The notes under the pieces: model-generated | What the model saw: only the letters and a program-made list of their open reading frames with translations | Database searches by the model: none | What the model was told of the DNA's origin: nothing | Part shown: positions 1-10,399 of the stretch, one piece after another | How positions within the stretch are numbered: the stretch's first letter is position 1 | Layout: every line of letters starts with the position of its first letter | Assembly: GCA_024998755.1 (NCBI GenBank) | Contig: JACEUU010000003.1 | Location: 186,001 to 250,000 of the forward strand | DNA length: 64,000 nucleotides | Reading direction: 5' to 3' | Origin: Vampirovibrio sp. | Lineage (GTDB): Bacteria > Cyanobacteriota > Vampirovibrionia > Vampirovibrionales > JAJTHC01 | Position numbers and translations under genes: made by a program

Positions 1-652
1 GGTTGTGTTGGATGCCATTCACTGGATTCAAGCCAATAAACAGCCCGATTTAGCCGTTCGGTGGAACTGTAAAGCCGCTAAATGCGGATCTTGTTCAGCG
101 GAAATTAACGGTTTGCCTAGCTTAATGTGTAAAACTCGGCTAGACCATATGCCGGCAGATAAGCCCATTATCGTGAAACCAATGAAAACATTCCCGCTCA
201 TTAAAGATTTAGTGACGGATGTTTCGTGGAACTACGAAGTGAACAAAAAAATTCAACCCTTCACGCCTGCTAATAGTAATGTAGATACTTGGCGGTATTT
301 TCAGCAAGATGCTGACCGTGTGCAGGAATTCCGTAAATGTATTGAATGCTTTATTTGCCAAGATACTTGCCATGTATTACGCCACCATAGCAAGTTTGAT
401 AAGTTCTTTGGGCCTCGGTTTATGATTCGCTTAGCCCAATTAGAATTCCATCCGTTGGATGTGGCTGATAGGCTTAAATTCATTAAAGAAGAAGCGGGTA
501 TTGGCTTCTGCAACATTACTAAATGCTGTACGGATAGATGCCCTGAGCAAATTCGCATTACGGATAATGGCATTATCCCCTTGAAGGAACGGGTTGTTGA
601 CCGGTTTTACGACCCTATTACCATGCTGTTGAACAAAATTGGCTTAGGCTAA
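1..652 (+). CDS. sdhB: Succinate dehydrogenase/fumarate reductase iron-sulfur subunit, 5' truncated by window edge
   Basis: CGSCSAEINGLPSLMCKTRL and CIECFICQDTCHVL Fe-S cysteine motifs; ORF open to the left edge. Confidence 0.88.
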   Translation, partial: VVLDAIHWIQANKQPDLAVRWNCKAAKCGSCSAEINGLPSLMCKTRLDHMPADKPIIVKPMKTFPLIKDLVTDVSWNYEVNKKIQPFTPANSNVDTWRYFQQDADRVQEFRKCIECFICQDTCHVLRHHSKFDKFFGPRFMIRLAQLEFHPLDVADRLKFIKEEAGIGFCNITKCCTDRCPEQIRITDNGIIPLKERVVDRFYDPITMLLNKIGLG

Positions 653-679
653 ATTGCTTCTTGGTTTATAGCCTTATCA

Positions 680-722
680 AAAAAAATCCCCCTTTTACTG
701 CTTTGTAAAAGGGGGATTTTTT
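680..722. terminator. Bidirectional intrinsic terminator between convergent genes
   Basis: AAAAAATCCCCCTTTTAC-tgcttt-GTAAAAGGGGGATTTTTT near-perfect inverted repeat with A/T tracts. Confidence 0.85.
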
Positions 723-1554
723 AAACAAATGCGGGTGTATTTATAGCGTACCGTAGAAGGGTATCACTATCAGCGGGGTACAGGGGTGCAAATGTTTGAT
801 AATGATACCGCTTGGCGAACTCATTTTCTTGAAAATGCTGGGCTAACATGGTATTTAAGCGGGGCTTTGCTCCTTCTAATACTTGCCAATAGGCTGCTAC
901 ACATTGTTGATAATCATCAGCAACAAGAGCCAGTTTTGACTTGACTGCGGTATTAGTTCTTGTTGTTCTAATCGGTTGCCAATACTGTTCTTTAGGTGGC
1001 AAGCTAAGTGTTGCAATACATAGTTCTAACGCTAACTGCCAAAAAACCGTTCGTTTTAAAATCAGTATTTTTAGTTCAAAATCATCTGTTCCATTGGCAT
1101 TAGTTTTAGATGTAGTTAAAATTTGTTTCGCTAATTGCTGATAAAGATCCAAATCAGCTTGCAATGTTTCTTTAACATAGGCAATCAATTGATGTTGTAA
1201 TCTGCTAGCTTTGGAAATATAAACCACTGGATTTTTAAGCATACTTAACCATTCCTTCTGTGGAAATGGAAACTGAAAGGGCAGTTTTTGGGTCTGTAAT
1301 TTACAGAAATAGGTATGTTTTAATTCAGAAAATACCAATAAAAATGCCGCTTTATCATTGGCAGACAATTTTAATAATTTTTCTTTAATACTGACCTTGC
1401 TTGCTTGTTTTTTCTTGCCAAAAACCGGTGTGGTTACTTCCTGAAACTCTTCAAAAACGGGCTGGTTAAGCAACCAATACAATGCCCCAGAACTTGCCCC
1501 ACCCGTGCCAACAACAACTAAAAAAACGGTGAAAACATCTGTTACGTTAGCCAT
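721..1554 (-). CDS. Hypothetical protein with N-terminal hydrophobic segment
   Basis: 277-aa ORF, MANVTDVFTVFLVVVGTGGASSGALYWLL; no family recognised. Confidence 0.6.
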   Translation of the reverse strand: MANVTDVFTVFLVVVGTGGASSGALYWLLNQPVFEEFQEVTTPVFGKKKQASKVSIKEKLLKLSANDKAAFLLVFSELKHTYFCKLQTQKLPFQFPFPQKEWLSMLKNPVVYISKASRLQHQLIAYVKETLQADLDLYQQLAKQILTTSKTNANGTDDFELKILILKRTVFWQLALELCIATLSLPPKEQYWQPIRTTRTNTAVKSKLALVADDYQQCVAAYWQVLEGAKPRLNTMLAQHFQENEFAKRYHYQTFAPLYPADSDTLLRYAINTPAFV

Positions 1555-1578
1555 TATTGCCCCCTATTTCACAACTAA

Positions 1579-1722
1579 TACCGATTCACAGATTGAATAG
1601 CGTTAGATGGAGACTAGGCACAAGAGCGTTAAAAACCGCAGGAGTACATAGACGTACTTTGAGGATTTTTGACTGGCTAGTAACAATGTATACGCTGACG
1701 CTATTTAAACTGTGAATTGGTA
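1579..1722. mobile_element. MITE, TACCRATTC family, flanked by TSD TAA
   Basis: TACCGATTCACAG...CTGTGAATTGGTA termini; TAA at 1576-1578 and 1723-1725; interior resembles inverted copies at 19620 and 48505. Confidence 0.8.
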
Positions 1723-1733
1723 TAAACTATAAT

Positions 1734-2471
1734 TTACCCACCTTTAATGCCATACACCATAGCAACAGACCCAAACCCAGTACGTTTAACGGTTACCGTT
1801 TCTAAACCGCATTGAGTAAAAAGGTGTTGTAAAGCTTCTGGTGTTAAAAAATTTTTAGAAGATGCCTGTAAATATTGATACGCAGACTGATTCCCTGCCA
1901 GTAGCTTCCCGAAAAAAGGCATGACCTTACTAAAGTATATATCGAACCCAGGTAGCAAAACTTGAGGACAAGTATCTAAATTAAGCACAATACCACCGGG
2001 CTTAACCACCCGAACCAGTTCTGCCACGGCGGTTTCAACCGTTGTAACATTTCTCAAACCAAAAGAAACAATACCCGCATTGAAGGTATTATCTGCAAAA
2101 GGCAAAGCCATAGCATCACCCTGAACAAGCGTGAGAGCTGGGTTTTTCGCCTGTACAAACGAAGCATACCGCTGCTGGGCAACAGCCAGCATTTCTTCAG
2201 AAAAATCCAGACCCGTTACGCTTCCCGTAGTGCCAACGGTTTTCAGTAGTAAAGAAAGCAAATCTCCTGTGCCTGTACACACATCTAAAGCGGCATCCCC
2301 CGCTTGTAGATTAAGACGTGAAACCGCTTCCTGCTTCCATTTACGGTGCATACCAAAGCTGATGCAATCATTGAGTAAATCATACCGTTTGGCAATGGCA
2401 TTAAATAAAGCGTGGACAAAATCCGCTTTTTTAACGCCTTCAGGAATACCACTAGGGGTGGAAATAGTCAT
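1734..2471 (-). CDS. ubiE: UbiE/MenG-type demethylmenaquinone/ubiquinone methyltransferase
   Basis: LDVCTGTGDLLSLLL SAM motif, KRYDLLNDCISFGMHRKWK, RVVKPGGIVLNLD. Confidence 0.88.
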   Translation of the reverse strand: MTISTPSGIPEGVKKADFVHALFNAIAKRYDLLNDCISFGMHRKWKQEAVSRLNLQAGDAALDVCTGTGDLLSLLLKTVGTTGSVTGLDFSEEMLAVAQQRYASFVQAKNPALTLVQGDAMALPFADNTFNAGIVSFGLRNVTTVETAVAELVRVVKPGGIVLNLDTCPQVLLPGFDIYFSKVMPFFGKLLAGNQSAYQYLQASSKNFLTPEALQHLFTQCGLETVTVKRTGFGSVAMVYGIKGG

Positions 2472-2858
2472 TTTATAAGCACCTTGGGGTTATTGAGGTA
2501 GTAGGAGATGGTCTTATCTTATTTTGGGCGATGCGGTTTGTCAACCGTTGTAGCCCATACTTTGATACCCCAAACTTGATTCTTTACCAGTTATTCAAGT
2601 GCTACTTGAAATAAAGGCACGGAATCAAGTTTCAACGCTTTTTTAAGAAAGTAGGATTGGCGTAAAGCTTTTATTGGCAGGTATTTACAGGGGTTTTGTT
2701 GCAATTTTTAGCACTATAAACTTGATTGTTTGCCACCAATTCAAGATCCACTTGATTTTAAGGAATGATTTCAAGTAACACTTGAATAACTGCCAAAGAA
2801 TCCAGTTATAGCTGTTCCAAAAGTTAATGAGCTACCAAACCCTCTTTAGGGCTAGTAA

Positions 2859-2982
2859 TACCAATTAAACGATTAAATAGCGTAAAATCTTGGAGCGGGA
2901 GGGTTTAAAAGCCTCCCCTACATCAAAGATTATTTCATGATTGGGCATTTAGCAAACTCGCTATTTAATCGTTGAATTGATA
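2859..2982. mobile_element. MITE, TACCRATTC family, flanked by TSD TAA
   Basis: TACCAATTAAACGATTAAATAGCGT...CGCTATTTAATCGTTGAATTGATA; TAA on both flanks (2856-2858, 2983-2985). Confidence 0.75.
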
Positions 2983-3014
2983 TAAGAAAAAAAGATTCAT
3001 TACGGCAACAAACT

Positions 3015-3896
3015 CTATCGCCCCATCCACCTTAACAAAAATACCGAACCCAAATATAAAACGGATAATGCCAAGCCCACAACCGCCATCGTAAAAGGGT
3101 CTTGCGTTGGGGTAATTAACGCTGCCACTAGTAATAAGCCTACCAAGCTTTCTCGCCAATACTTCAGCAATAACGCAGATGAAACCACGCCCACCTTGCC
3201 CAACACCCCAATAACCAATGGCAACTGAAAAACCACGCCCATGCCCGCCGTTAAAAACAAACAGAAATTAAAATAAGCCACCACATTCCACTGATTGGTA
3301 GCAATAGCTGGGCTCAATTCCCACAAAACGGCTAATGAGGTAGGCAATAAAATGAAATAAGCAAACACGCAACCCACCAAAAACAACCCCAAGCCAAACC
3401 CCAAGCCGCCCAAAAACCAAGCTCGTTCAGCACGCTTCAATCCCGGATTAATAAACCGAGTGAGATGCCAAAGCCCCACAGGCAAACTGCCCACCAACGC
3501 CAGCAGAAGGGTCAACTTCAGCGAAAGCATCACGCCATCCAACGGGGCTAATTGCACCAACTGCAGACCCTTGGGGGCAACGCTTTGCAATTGCCGAAAC
3601 ACCCACGGGCAAGCGAACCATCCGCCGACGCTGGTGATGAGTGTGGTAACGGCAAACCACGCTAACCGACCCCGAAGTTCTTCCAAATGCGGGAGGAGGT
3701 GTACGTCATACCGGTTTTGTAGGGTTTCCAGCAGTTGTACCCAAGCAGGACGGGCATCTACAGGGATGGCTTGAGCTTTCAGGGCTTCCGCTTTTTGAGC
3801 CACGGCTTCCGCAGTCGGCACCGCTTCAGGCGGACGCAAGTGCGGTGGCAGGGCTGAAAAATCTGTTGATGTGGGGGGGGTGTTTGACATCATCAA
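3015..3896 (-). CDS. tatC: Twin-arginine translocase subunit TatC; likely ATG start at 3893
   Basis: PHLEELRGRLAWFAV; six hydrophobic segments; VFQLPLVIGVLGKVGVVS. Confidence 0.9.
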   Translation of the reverse strand: MMMSNTPPTSTDFSALPPHLRPPEAVPTAEAVAQKAEALKAQAIPVDARPAWVQLLETLQNRYDVHLLPHLEELRGRLAWFAVTTLITSVGGWFACPWVFRQLQSVAPKGLQLVQLAPLDGVMLSLKLTLLLALVGSLPVGLWHLTRFINPGLKRAERAWFLGGLGFGLGLFLVGCVFAYFILLPTSLAVLWELSPAIATNQWNVVAYFNFCLFLTAGMGVVFQLPLVIGVLGKVGVVSSALLLKYWRESLVGLLLVAALITPTQDPFTMAVVGLALSVLYLGSVFLLRWMGR

Positions 3897-4055
3897 AGAG
3901 GGTTAGTAACTTTCATTTTCTATTAAAGAAGGATTGATGATAGTATAACAGTTTCAAGGCAAAACCCCTAGAGCATAGCATCAAACAAGGTTGTTGGTGG
4001 TTTTATACTTACAAAGCTTCAGGATTTCAGGATTAAGGTCTAATTTTTAAAAACG

Positions 4056-5243
4056 ATGCCCGCAATAACCGTTCAGCCCAATAACGCCATTTACCCTTCT
4101 AACGTTGGTGATAGGAGACTTTCAAATGGCTTACCATCGTCAGCCGTCAATTTAACACCCAATCAAGCCGATAGGTTCACGAAGCAATCAAAGCAGGAAA
4201 ATTCGCTAGAGTTAGAGTCTCCATCTCAATCGAAGGTTTCTCCGTGGGTGTGGGCAGTGGGCGGATTGGCTACTTTAGGGGTAATTGGCTTGGTGGGTTG
4301 GGCTTGGTGGAAAAACAAAAACCCCGAATCTGCAGCAAAAGGTGCGACTGGGGCGGTTAATCAATTCGTTACGCCTCACAAAGACCCTAATTTTACAGGC
4401 ATTCAACCCAAAAGAAGTGTTGAAGAGGTTATAGAGCTTTGTAAACAAGTGATGGAAGTAGGTAATGAAGAAGGAGCTTGTCAAACGATGTCTGTTTTAA
4501 ACTCATTGCATCTTTATAAAAAACTGGCTGAAATAGACCCCACGTTTGATGAAAGCAACGCTGCTAATAGGATAGAACAGTTATTAAAAGCTGGAAGGAC
4601 TCGTAAAGCATTAAAAGAAACAACTTTTGAGTTTTTAAGCAGCTTAAAGCCTGAAGTCTATGCCACCTATCTTCAGAATAATCAAATAGGTAGAAGTAAT
4701 CCTTATCATTGTACGCAAATGATCCCTCATTTTATTGCAGAATATGCGTTAAACCAACCCGTAGGGTCGTTTCACACGGTAGGAGGTATGAATAATCAAG
4801 ATCTTGTTGCTACACTCAAAAATCTTTGCGAAGGAAAAATAGGGGTATTAGGCAGTACGGAAATTATAGGTGGGCATGTGGTTTCATTAGTAGGTATTGC
4901 CGAAGAGGAGCAAGGTGCTATTGATACTTTAATTAAGGGCTTAAGCCAAGAAACGCCTAAAATAGATCCTACAACACTCAAAAAAATCAAGTTGCTTATT
5001 TACGATCAATGGCAATCCAATCACAACGAGGCAGTAGGCAGTATCCCCTTAATAGATGTACTGGGTTCAAGTTCTGATCAGGCTAACTATTACAGCATCA
5101 CGTTATTTGGGCAAGAAACCTTAAACAAACCGTTGCATCATTCCTTAATCAGACAGAACAGTCCTGTTTGGGATGAGATTGAAACAGACGCATTTCATCA
5201 GCACTTGATGAATACAGGCAATGCGGTTTTCAATGCCACTTAA
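4056..5243 (+). CDS. Hypothetical single-TM protein
   Basis: 395-aa ORF, TM segment VWAVGGLATLGVIGLVGWAWW; no family recognised. Confidence 0.6.
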   Translation: MPAITVQPNNAIYPSNVGDRRLSNGLPSSAVNLTPNQADRFTKQSKQENSLELESPSQSKVSPWVWAVGGLATLGVIGLVGWAWWKNKNPESAAKGATGAVNQFVTPHKDPNFTGIQPKRSVEEVIELCKQVMEVGNEEGACQTMSVLNSLHLYKKLAEIDPTFDESNAANRIEQLLKAGRTRKALKETTFEFLSSLKPEVYATYLQNNQIGRSNPYHCTQMIPHFIAEYALNQPVGSFHTVGGMNNQDLVATLKNLCEGKIGVLGSTEIIGGHVVSLVGIAEEEQGAIDTLIKGLSQETPKIDPTTLKKIKLLIYDQWQSNHNEAVGSIPLIDVLGSSSDQANYYSITLFGQETLNKPLHHSLIRQNSPVWDEIETDAFHQHLMNTGNAVFNAT

Positions 5244-6106
5244 GTGGACTGCAACCCGTAAAAATGACTCAACAAGATACCGCCTGATAACCCCACATTG
5301 AGCGATTCTACCGAGGCTTCCATCGGGATGTGAACCAAGTTGTAACCCGCTAAAGCCTCATCCGCAAGGCGAATACCCTCCCCTTCAGACCCTAATACCA
5401 ACGCCACAGGGGCAGTAATGGATTTTATCGTGCTATAAGCCACATTTTCCGCTAGCCTATGCCCCGTCGCCAACCAAACATCCCAGCCACTGGTGGTTTT
5501 TAGCATCTTTAATGCGTCAGCGGTTTGCACTTCAGCAGGCACCATAAAAATAGGCAACCGAAACACAAACCCCGTTGATGACCGAATCAGCTTCGGGCTA
5601 TAAACATCCACCGCAGGGAACCCCAACACCACGCCTTCGCACCCAAACGCCACCGCACTACGAATGAGCGTGCCCACATTACCAGGGTCTTGCAATCCAT
5701 CTAGCACGAGTAACAAGCTTTTTGGGGTTTGAGGCGAAGGAAATAACGCCGATTCTTCCGCTACCAACGAAGCTTGAGGGAAATTGAAAATGGCTACAAT
5801 CGGCGGAGCAGAAGCGGTATCCGCCAAGCGGTCTAACGCAGCATCCGTGGTTTCAAACAATTGCGGATTTTGCGAATCTGGCAAGTGGTCTAGTACAATA
5901 TCTAGCCCGCCAAAGCGGTCTGGGTTGTAGAGAATCGCCTCGATTTCAATGCCCGCTTTCAGGGCTTCCAGCAGGGCGTTGATGCCTTCGATGAGTCCTT
6001 TTTGTTGGGCTTTTCGGTGTTTGGGTTGTTTGAGCAATGCCCATTGTTTAATAGTAGGGTTGTTGGGGCTGGCAATTTTTTGCGGAATCATGGTGAGGGT
6101 TGGCAC
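5240..6106 (-). CDS. TrmH/SpoU family RNA 2'-O-methyltransferase
   Basis: LLLVLDGLQDPGNVGTLIRSAVAFGCEGV and ALVLGSEGEGI SPOUT motifs. Confidence 0.88.
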   Translation of the reverse strand: MPTLTMIPQKIASPNNPTIKQWALLKQPKHRKAQQKGLIEGINALLEALKAGIEIEAILYNPDRFGGLDIVLDHLPDSQNPQLFETTDAALDRLADTASAPPIVAIFNFPQASLVAEESALFPSPQTPKSLLLVLDGLQDPGNVGTLIRSAVAFGCEGVVLGFPAVDVYSPKLIRSSTGFVFRLPIFMVPAEVQTADALKMLKTTSGWDVWLATGHRLAENVAYSTIKSITAPVALVLGSEGEGIRLADEALAGYNLVHIPMEASVESLNVGLSGGILLSHFYGLQST

Positions 6107-6229
6107 TTTCGGTCGGTAGAAAGGAAGTTTAATAGGTCTATCATAATACGAAAAATCTTGAAACGGGCGGATGCAATCCGCCCCTACAATAACTATTTAT
6201 ACCATTTCTCAGTTTAAATAGCGTACCAA

Positions 6230-6350
6230 CCAGTAGGAACGACCATCGCGTTTGCCCTGCAGTCGCCGATGCGTTCCGTCCACCGAAGGGGCAAAAAGAA
6301 CATCCCGCCGTCAATGCCCTTCTGGTGGCATAGGCGGGTGGCTTTTTGGG
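6230..6350 (-). repeat. Interspersed repeat family B, copy 1
   Basis: Reverse complement contains GACTGCAGGGCAAACGCGATGGTCGTTCCTACTGG, also at ~30280 and ~36985. Confidence 0.7.
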
Positions 6351-6473
6351 GGTTCTTAGGGGTTTACCCCTAAGTTTGTGGGGGGTGTCGGGGGGCTGCC
6401 AAACAGCAGTCCCCTGACAAACCAACCAGCGAAAGATAGGAACGACAATCGATTTGAAAAAACGCTATCGCCC

Positions 6474-9400
6474 TTACTGTTGCAATTCCGCTTCAATGCG
6501 TTCCACCAACGAAAGACTCTGCATTTTGGTTGCCATGGTTCGGGCTTGATGCAACAACTGCTTTGATTGTTGCCCATAATGCTGACGTTGCGGAATAGAG
6601 GTTGTAGCCATCGCCAATAACCGGTTCAACCGACCCACCAAGTAAGTAACCCCCACAATAAACGGGAAGCACTGGCACTGCATCACAGGCTTCCAGTAGC
6701 GTTGCAACCAGTAGCCTGCTTCCATCAACTGCCCTTGGGCTAATAGTAATTCGCCTTTGGCCACCGTAAATTGCCAAGCAGGTAACGTAGCAGGCAAACT
6801 AGCAGATTGCGTCGTTTCATGCAGGGGTAATTGACTGTTAATTAACGCCAAACAAGCGTCTGCCCCCAACGGTTCTATCGCTTCAAGATGCAAGCCAATC
6901 CATAAAATCCGCTGACGCATACCCAGCAACTGTTGATGTAATAGTTCATTCAGCAACTGCCACCACGCTTGGGGCTGCTGGAACGAAGCAAATAACCGCA
7001 CCCATAATTCGGTTTGCGGTAATTCATTAGCCAACGCATGTAAACTAGGTAGTTTGGCTTCAATTACTTGAGGTAAGGCGGCTTTTAGTAAACCACCGCC
7101 CAACAAAGCGTGTTCCGCTTGAAGTAGCAACCAATCTACTCTAGCTTCCAACAATAAAGGCGAAACGCCTTCCGAAGCCTGCGAAGCAGAGCCAAACAGA
7201 AGCACTTCTGTTTCAGGCAACACACTTTGAGACCGCATTAACGACCCTTGCCACAACCAAGCCCTACCACGTGCCAGTTGAACCAACGCCAGTTCAACCC
7301 CAGAAAGTTGGGTTTCATAGCGTTGTAATAACGCCTGTAAGCGTTGATAAACTTGTTCAACGGCTTGCCACTCAAGGCAATGCGTTTTGTAAACCATCAG
7401 CAACCGATGATACTGCCCCACCCAAGACTGTAATTCTGTGGGGAAGGGTTTTCCACTACCCATCAATTCCGCAAACCAAGGTTCTAAGTGAGATTCAACA
7501 AGGGTATGTACTGCGTCCCAATCGCCCAATTTCTGGAGCAGTTCTAAACATAAAATAGCTAAAATTGCTTTTTCATTAGGATAGTCATGAGCAGGCAAGC
7601 AAGCCATCGCTAACCGTCGGAATACCAACGATTTCCGTAATTCAAAGCGTTGTTCCATCACATCTGCCAATAAACCCAACCATTCGTAACGTTTGGCAAT
7701 TTCCAACGCAAACACACCTTGTTGTATACCTTGATAAGCAAGATAAGCTACGGCTTCCGCAAAAAACGAAGGGTCTTGTAATTGAAGCGGATACGCTAAT
7801 GTTTCCAAGGCTTGGCAATAAGGCAAAATAGCCTCATGGCTTTGAGCTGTTTGCGGGGTTATCCACTGCGTTTGCGTCCATAGGGCTTGAATTTGCCCTT
7901 GTTGACACCCGAGTAACCCAAGCCGATGCCCCCAAGACTCCGTTGCCTGCAACGCTTCTGATTCTAAGCCTGCTTGGTAGGCATGGTAAGCCAACAACCC
8001 ATCACAAGTAGCCGTTTCAACAGGGAAACCTGTTTTCAAGGTTTGATAAACCTGCTGGTGCAAGTGTTGACGCATTTCAGTGCCTAATTTTCGGCGTAGA
8101 TACTGTTGCATTGAAGCGTGGCGGAAGGCAATTAAATTAGCGACATCAGGCTGAAGCCATCCTTGTTCCCACAATACTTGAAGCGTTTGGTTAAAAAGGT
8201 CTTCTGGTTGTTGAAGCATGGCTTGAAACAACGAAGGCGTAAACCGAGGCCCTAACGTACTAGCCACATCTAACGCTTGCTGTTGTTCAGCAGATAAGGC
8301 TTCATACCGTTTTTGAAACAATGCAGGTAAATTACCCACAAACTCAGGTACTTGTAACCATTGGGTAGGGCTTAAAGCCCCCGTTTCAGGGTGTTGAGCC
8401 AATTGCCCAGCCTGCACCAAGTACCGAACCGCCTCATCTAAATGAAATGGCGAAGACCCCGCATAACCAATTAACTGTTGAATAAATGGTGCAGGAAATT
8501 GATTAAATTGTCCTGCAAATGGACCCACTTCTAAAAATTCTTGAGCTTCTTCAGGAGATAACGCCCCCAACGTCAATTGAAGCGTTTGCGTTTGAGCCGA
8601 AAATGATTCCAACCACTGCATGGGTTGATGCGTAGGTTTGGTGGATAAAACGACGGCTAAATTGGGTAGTTGCAATAAACCCATCTGCAATAAATCAAAC
8701 AACACTTGCCCTGAAGTTTCATCCATCCCTTCTGCGTCTTCTAACACTAACGCCACCGGTTTATGAGCCACCAATTGCTGAAGCAACCAAAACATAGAAT
8801 GGGCTACCGTACCCGCAGGCAACGGAGATTCTGGTAAAACGGTTGTGCCAAACAACGCCTTCATAACCCTTGCTACTTCACCGGCTTGAACAGTTTGTTC
8901 TGGCGGAGCAATATAATTAATTAGCTGGTCTATTTGCTGGCTAGCATAATCTGCCGGCATCCCTTCGGTCGGAATGTGAAATAAGCCCCGCAACACATCT
9001 AACCACGTTTCAAACGGAAACGCCGTTGTATGAGGCTGTCCCGCATTCAACCATAAAAAAGCGGGTTCTTCTTCTTGTTCCGGAGAAACGTTAGGTTGAA
9101 ATTGCTGTTCCAACTGAGCGTGTACCATCTGTAGCAAGGCAGATTTCCCGATGCCTTCCGCCCCTTTAAACAAAATTAAGGCAGGGGCTTGCGGTTGACG
9201 GTTTAACTGGGCAAATAATCCGTTTACTAAATGCTGGCTAACTTGCCGATAAGAGGTATTGGCGGGTTCAATGGTATCGTTCATAAAAAACGGTACAAAT
9301 AATAAACTTCGTTGCGGAAACGGTGGGGCTTCTTCAAACAATTGAAACGTGGTTTCAGCCTGTTGACGAGGGGTAGTAAAGGTATTTGGCTGGGCTGAAA

Positions 9401-10334
9401 CTTGCTGATGAGCAACCGTTGCAATAAACTGAGCCGTTGAAGGAACAGCAGAAGGAGGTGTTTGAACCGTGGCAGTAGCCACAGGGGCTTCCGTAGCAGG
9501 TACTGGCGAAACAGGTGGGGGCGAATAAGCCACAGAGGCCGAAGAAAAAGCAGCTTGAGGTACGCCACCATTATCTTGTGGGTAAACGGCATAAGAATAT
9601 TCGCCAAACCCATCATCGGTATCAAAACGAGAAGACCGAGGGGATAAAGGCGTTATTTCTGCTTGAAATGGCACAACCCCGTTTTGATAGCGAAAAGCTT
9701 GGTACTCATCCCAAAAGAAGCCATAATACTGCCCTTGCTGTAGCAACGGAGAATCGCTTTTCAGCGTGGCTAAGGGGTATCTTCTTGTGCTAACCAACTG
9801 GGCAACCCCTTGCCCCAAAACCACTTGGTTTACATTGGCAAGGGTTCGTTCTGTAGCACCGGCTATCGGGTTACGCTGCCTAGCGTGTTCCACTGCTAAA
9901 CCAAACCGCAACGAACTATTAGGTACAGCAGGGGCAACCAGTGGAAATTCCATTAGATTTAGTACCAGTTGCATGGCTAATTCAACTGAATCTGCCACCG
10001 TGGCTTCGTGCTTAAACACCACAAAGGCAATGGCTTGATGAGTAGATTCCACTACGCCATGAAACCGAGATGCCCGTTCCTGCAATTGCCCCAACCAAGT
10101 ATGTATGAGTGCCTTAAATTCAGGAGCATCATAAATAGGGGGCACGTTAGGCAATAATAATTCCACGCAAAGCAAGCCAAATTGTTCCAACGTAGGTTGG
10201 GCTGGTGGAGCAGAGGGTGGGGGTGGAGGTACTTCTTTTTGAGCCGAAAATTGGCTAATATGGGTTGGGAAACCCGAAAACGACGACGCTAAAACTGAAG
10301 ACGAGGAAGGGGGGGGCGGTAATGGTGTTCCCAT
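6474..10334 (-). CDS. Large AAA-type ATPase with cyclase-like N-terminal region and helical repeat C-terminus (predicted signalling ATPase)
   Basis: 1286 aa; Walker A LILFKGAEGIGKSALLQ; ALVLEDAEGMDE Walker B-like; long helical C-terminus. Confidence 0.65.
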   Translation of the reverse strand: MGTPLPPPPSSSSVLASSFSGFPTHISQFSAQKEVPPPPPSAPPAQPTLEQFGLLCVELLLPNVPPIYDAPEFKALIHTWLGQLQERASRFHGVVESTHQAIAFVVFKHEATVADSVELAMQLVLNLMEFPLVAPAVPNSSLRFGLAVEHARQRNPIAGATERTLANVNQVVLGQGVAQLVSTRRYPLATLKSDSPLLQQGQYYGFFWDEYQAFRYQNGVVPFQAEITPLSPRSSRFDTDDGFGEYSYAVYPQDNGGVPQAAFSSASVAYSPPPVSPVPATEAPVATATVQTPPSAVPSTAQFIATVAHQQVSAQPNTFTTPRQQAETTFQLFEEAPPFPQRSLLFVPFFMNDTIEPANTSYRQVSQHLVNGLFAQLNRQPQAPALILFKGAEGIGKSALLQMVHAQLEQQFQPNVSPEQEEEPAFLWLNAGQPHTTAFPFETWLDVLRGLFHIPTEGMPADYASQQIDQLINYIAPPEQTVQAGEVARVMKALFGTTVLPESPLPAGTVAHSMFWLLQQLVAHKPVALVLEDAEGMDETSGQVLFDLLQMGLLQLPNLAVVLSTKPTHQPMQWLESFSAQTQTLQLTLGALSPEEAQEFLEVGPFAGQFNQFPAPFIQQLIGYAGSSPFHLDEAVRYLVQAGQLAQHPETGALSPTQWLQVPEFVGNLPALFQKRYEALSAEQQQALDVASTLGPRFTPSLFQAMLQQPEDLFNQTLQVLWEQGWLQPDVANLIAFRHASMQQYLRRKLGTEMRQHLHQQVYQTLKTGFPVETATCDGLLAYHAYQAGLESEALQATESWGHRLGLLGCQQGQIQALWTQTQWITPQTAQSHEAILPYCQALETLAYPLQLQDPSFFAEAVAYLAYQGIQQGVFALEIAKRYEWLGLLADVMEQRFELRKSLVFRRLAMACLPAHDYPNEKAILAILCLELLQKLGDWDAVHTLVESHLEPWFAELMGSGKPFPTELQSWVGQYHRLLMVYKTHCLEWQAVEQVYQRLQALLQRYETQLSGVELALVQLARGRAWLWQGSLMRSQSVLPETEVLLFGSASQASEGVSPLLLEARVDWLLLQAEHALLGGGLLKAALPQVIEAKLPSLHALANELPQTELWVRLFASFQQPQAWWQLLNELLHQQLLGMRQRILWIGLHLEAIEPLGADACLALINSQLPLHETTQSASLPATLPAWQFTVAKGELLLAQGQLMEAGYWLQRYWKPVMQCQCFPFIVGVTYLVGRLNRLLAMATTSIPQRQHYGQQSKQLLHQARTMATKMQSLSLVERIEAELQQ

Positions 10335-10399
10335 GCGGTGAACTCCTTCTTAATATAGAATTTAAGCAGCATAAATACAGATACTCTCTATTCTACACC

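Noticed and set aside
795-808. 14-nt match TTTGATAATGATAC between spacer 59558-59587 and the ORF at 721-1554 (possible self-targeting)
   Set aside because: Short partial match that breaks at the PAM-proximal end; compatible with chance.
9281-10038. Several overlapping small ORFs antisense to the large ATPase
   Set aside because: Low-complexity antisense translations without recognisable domains.
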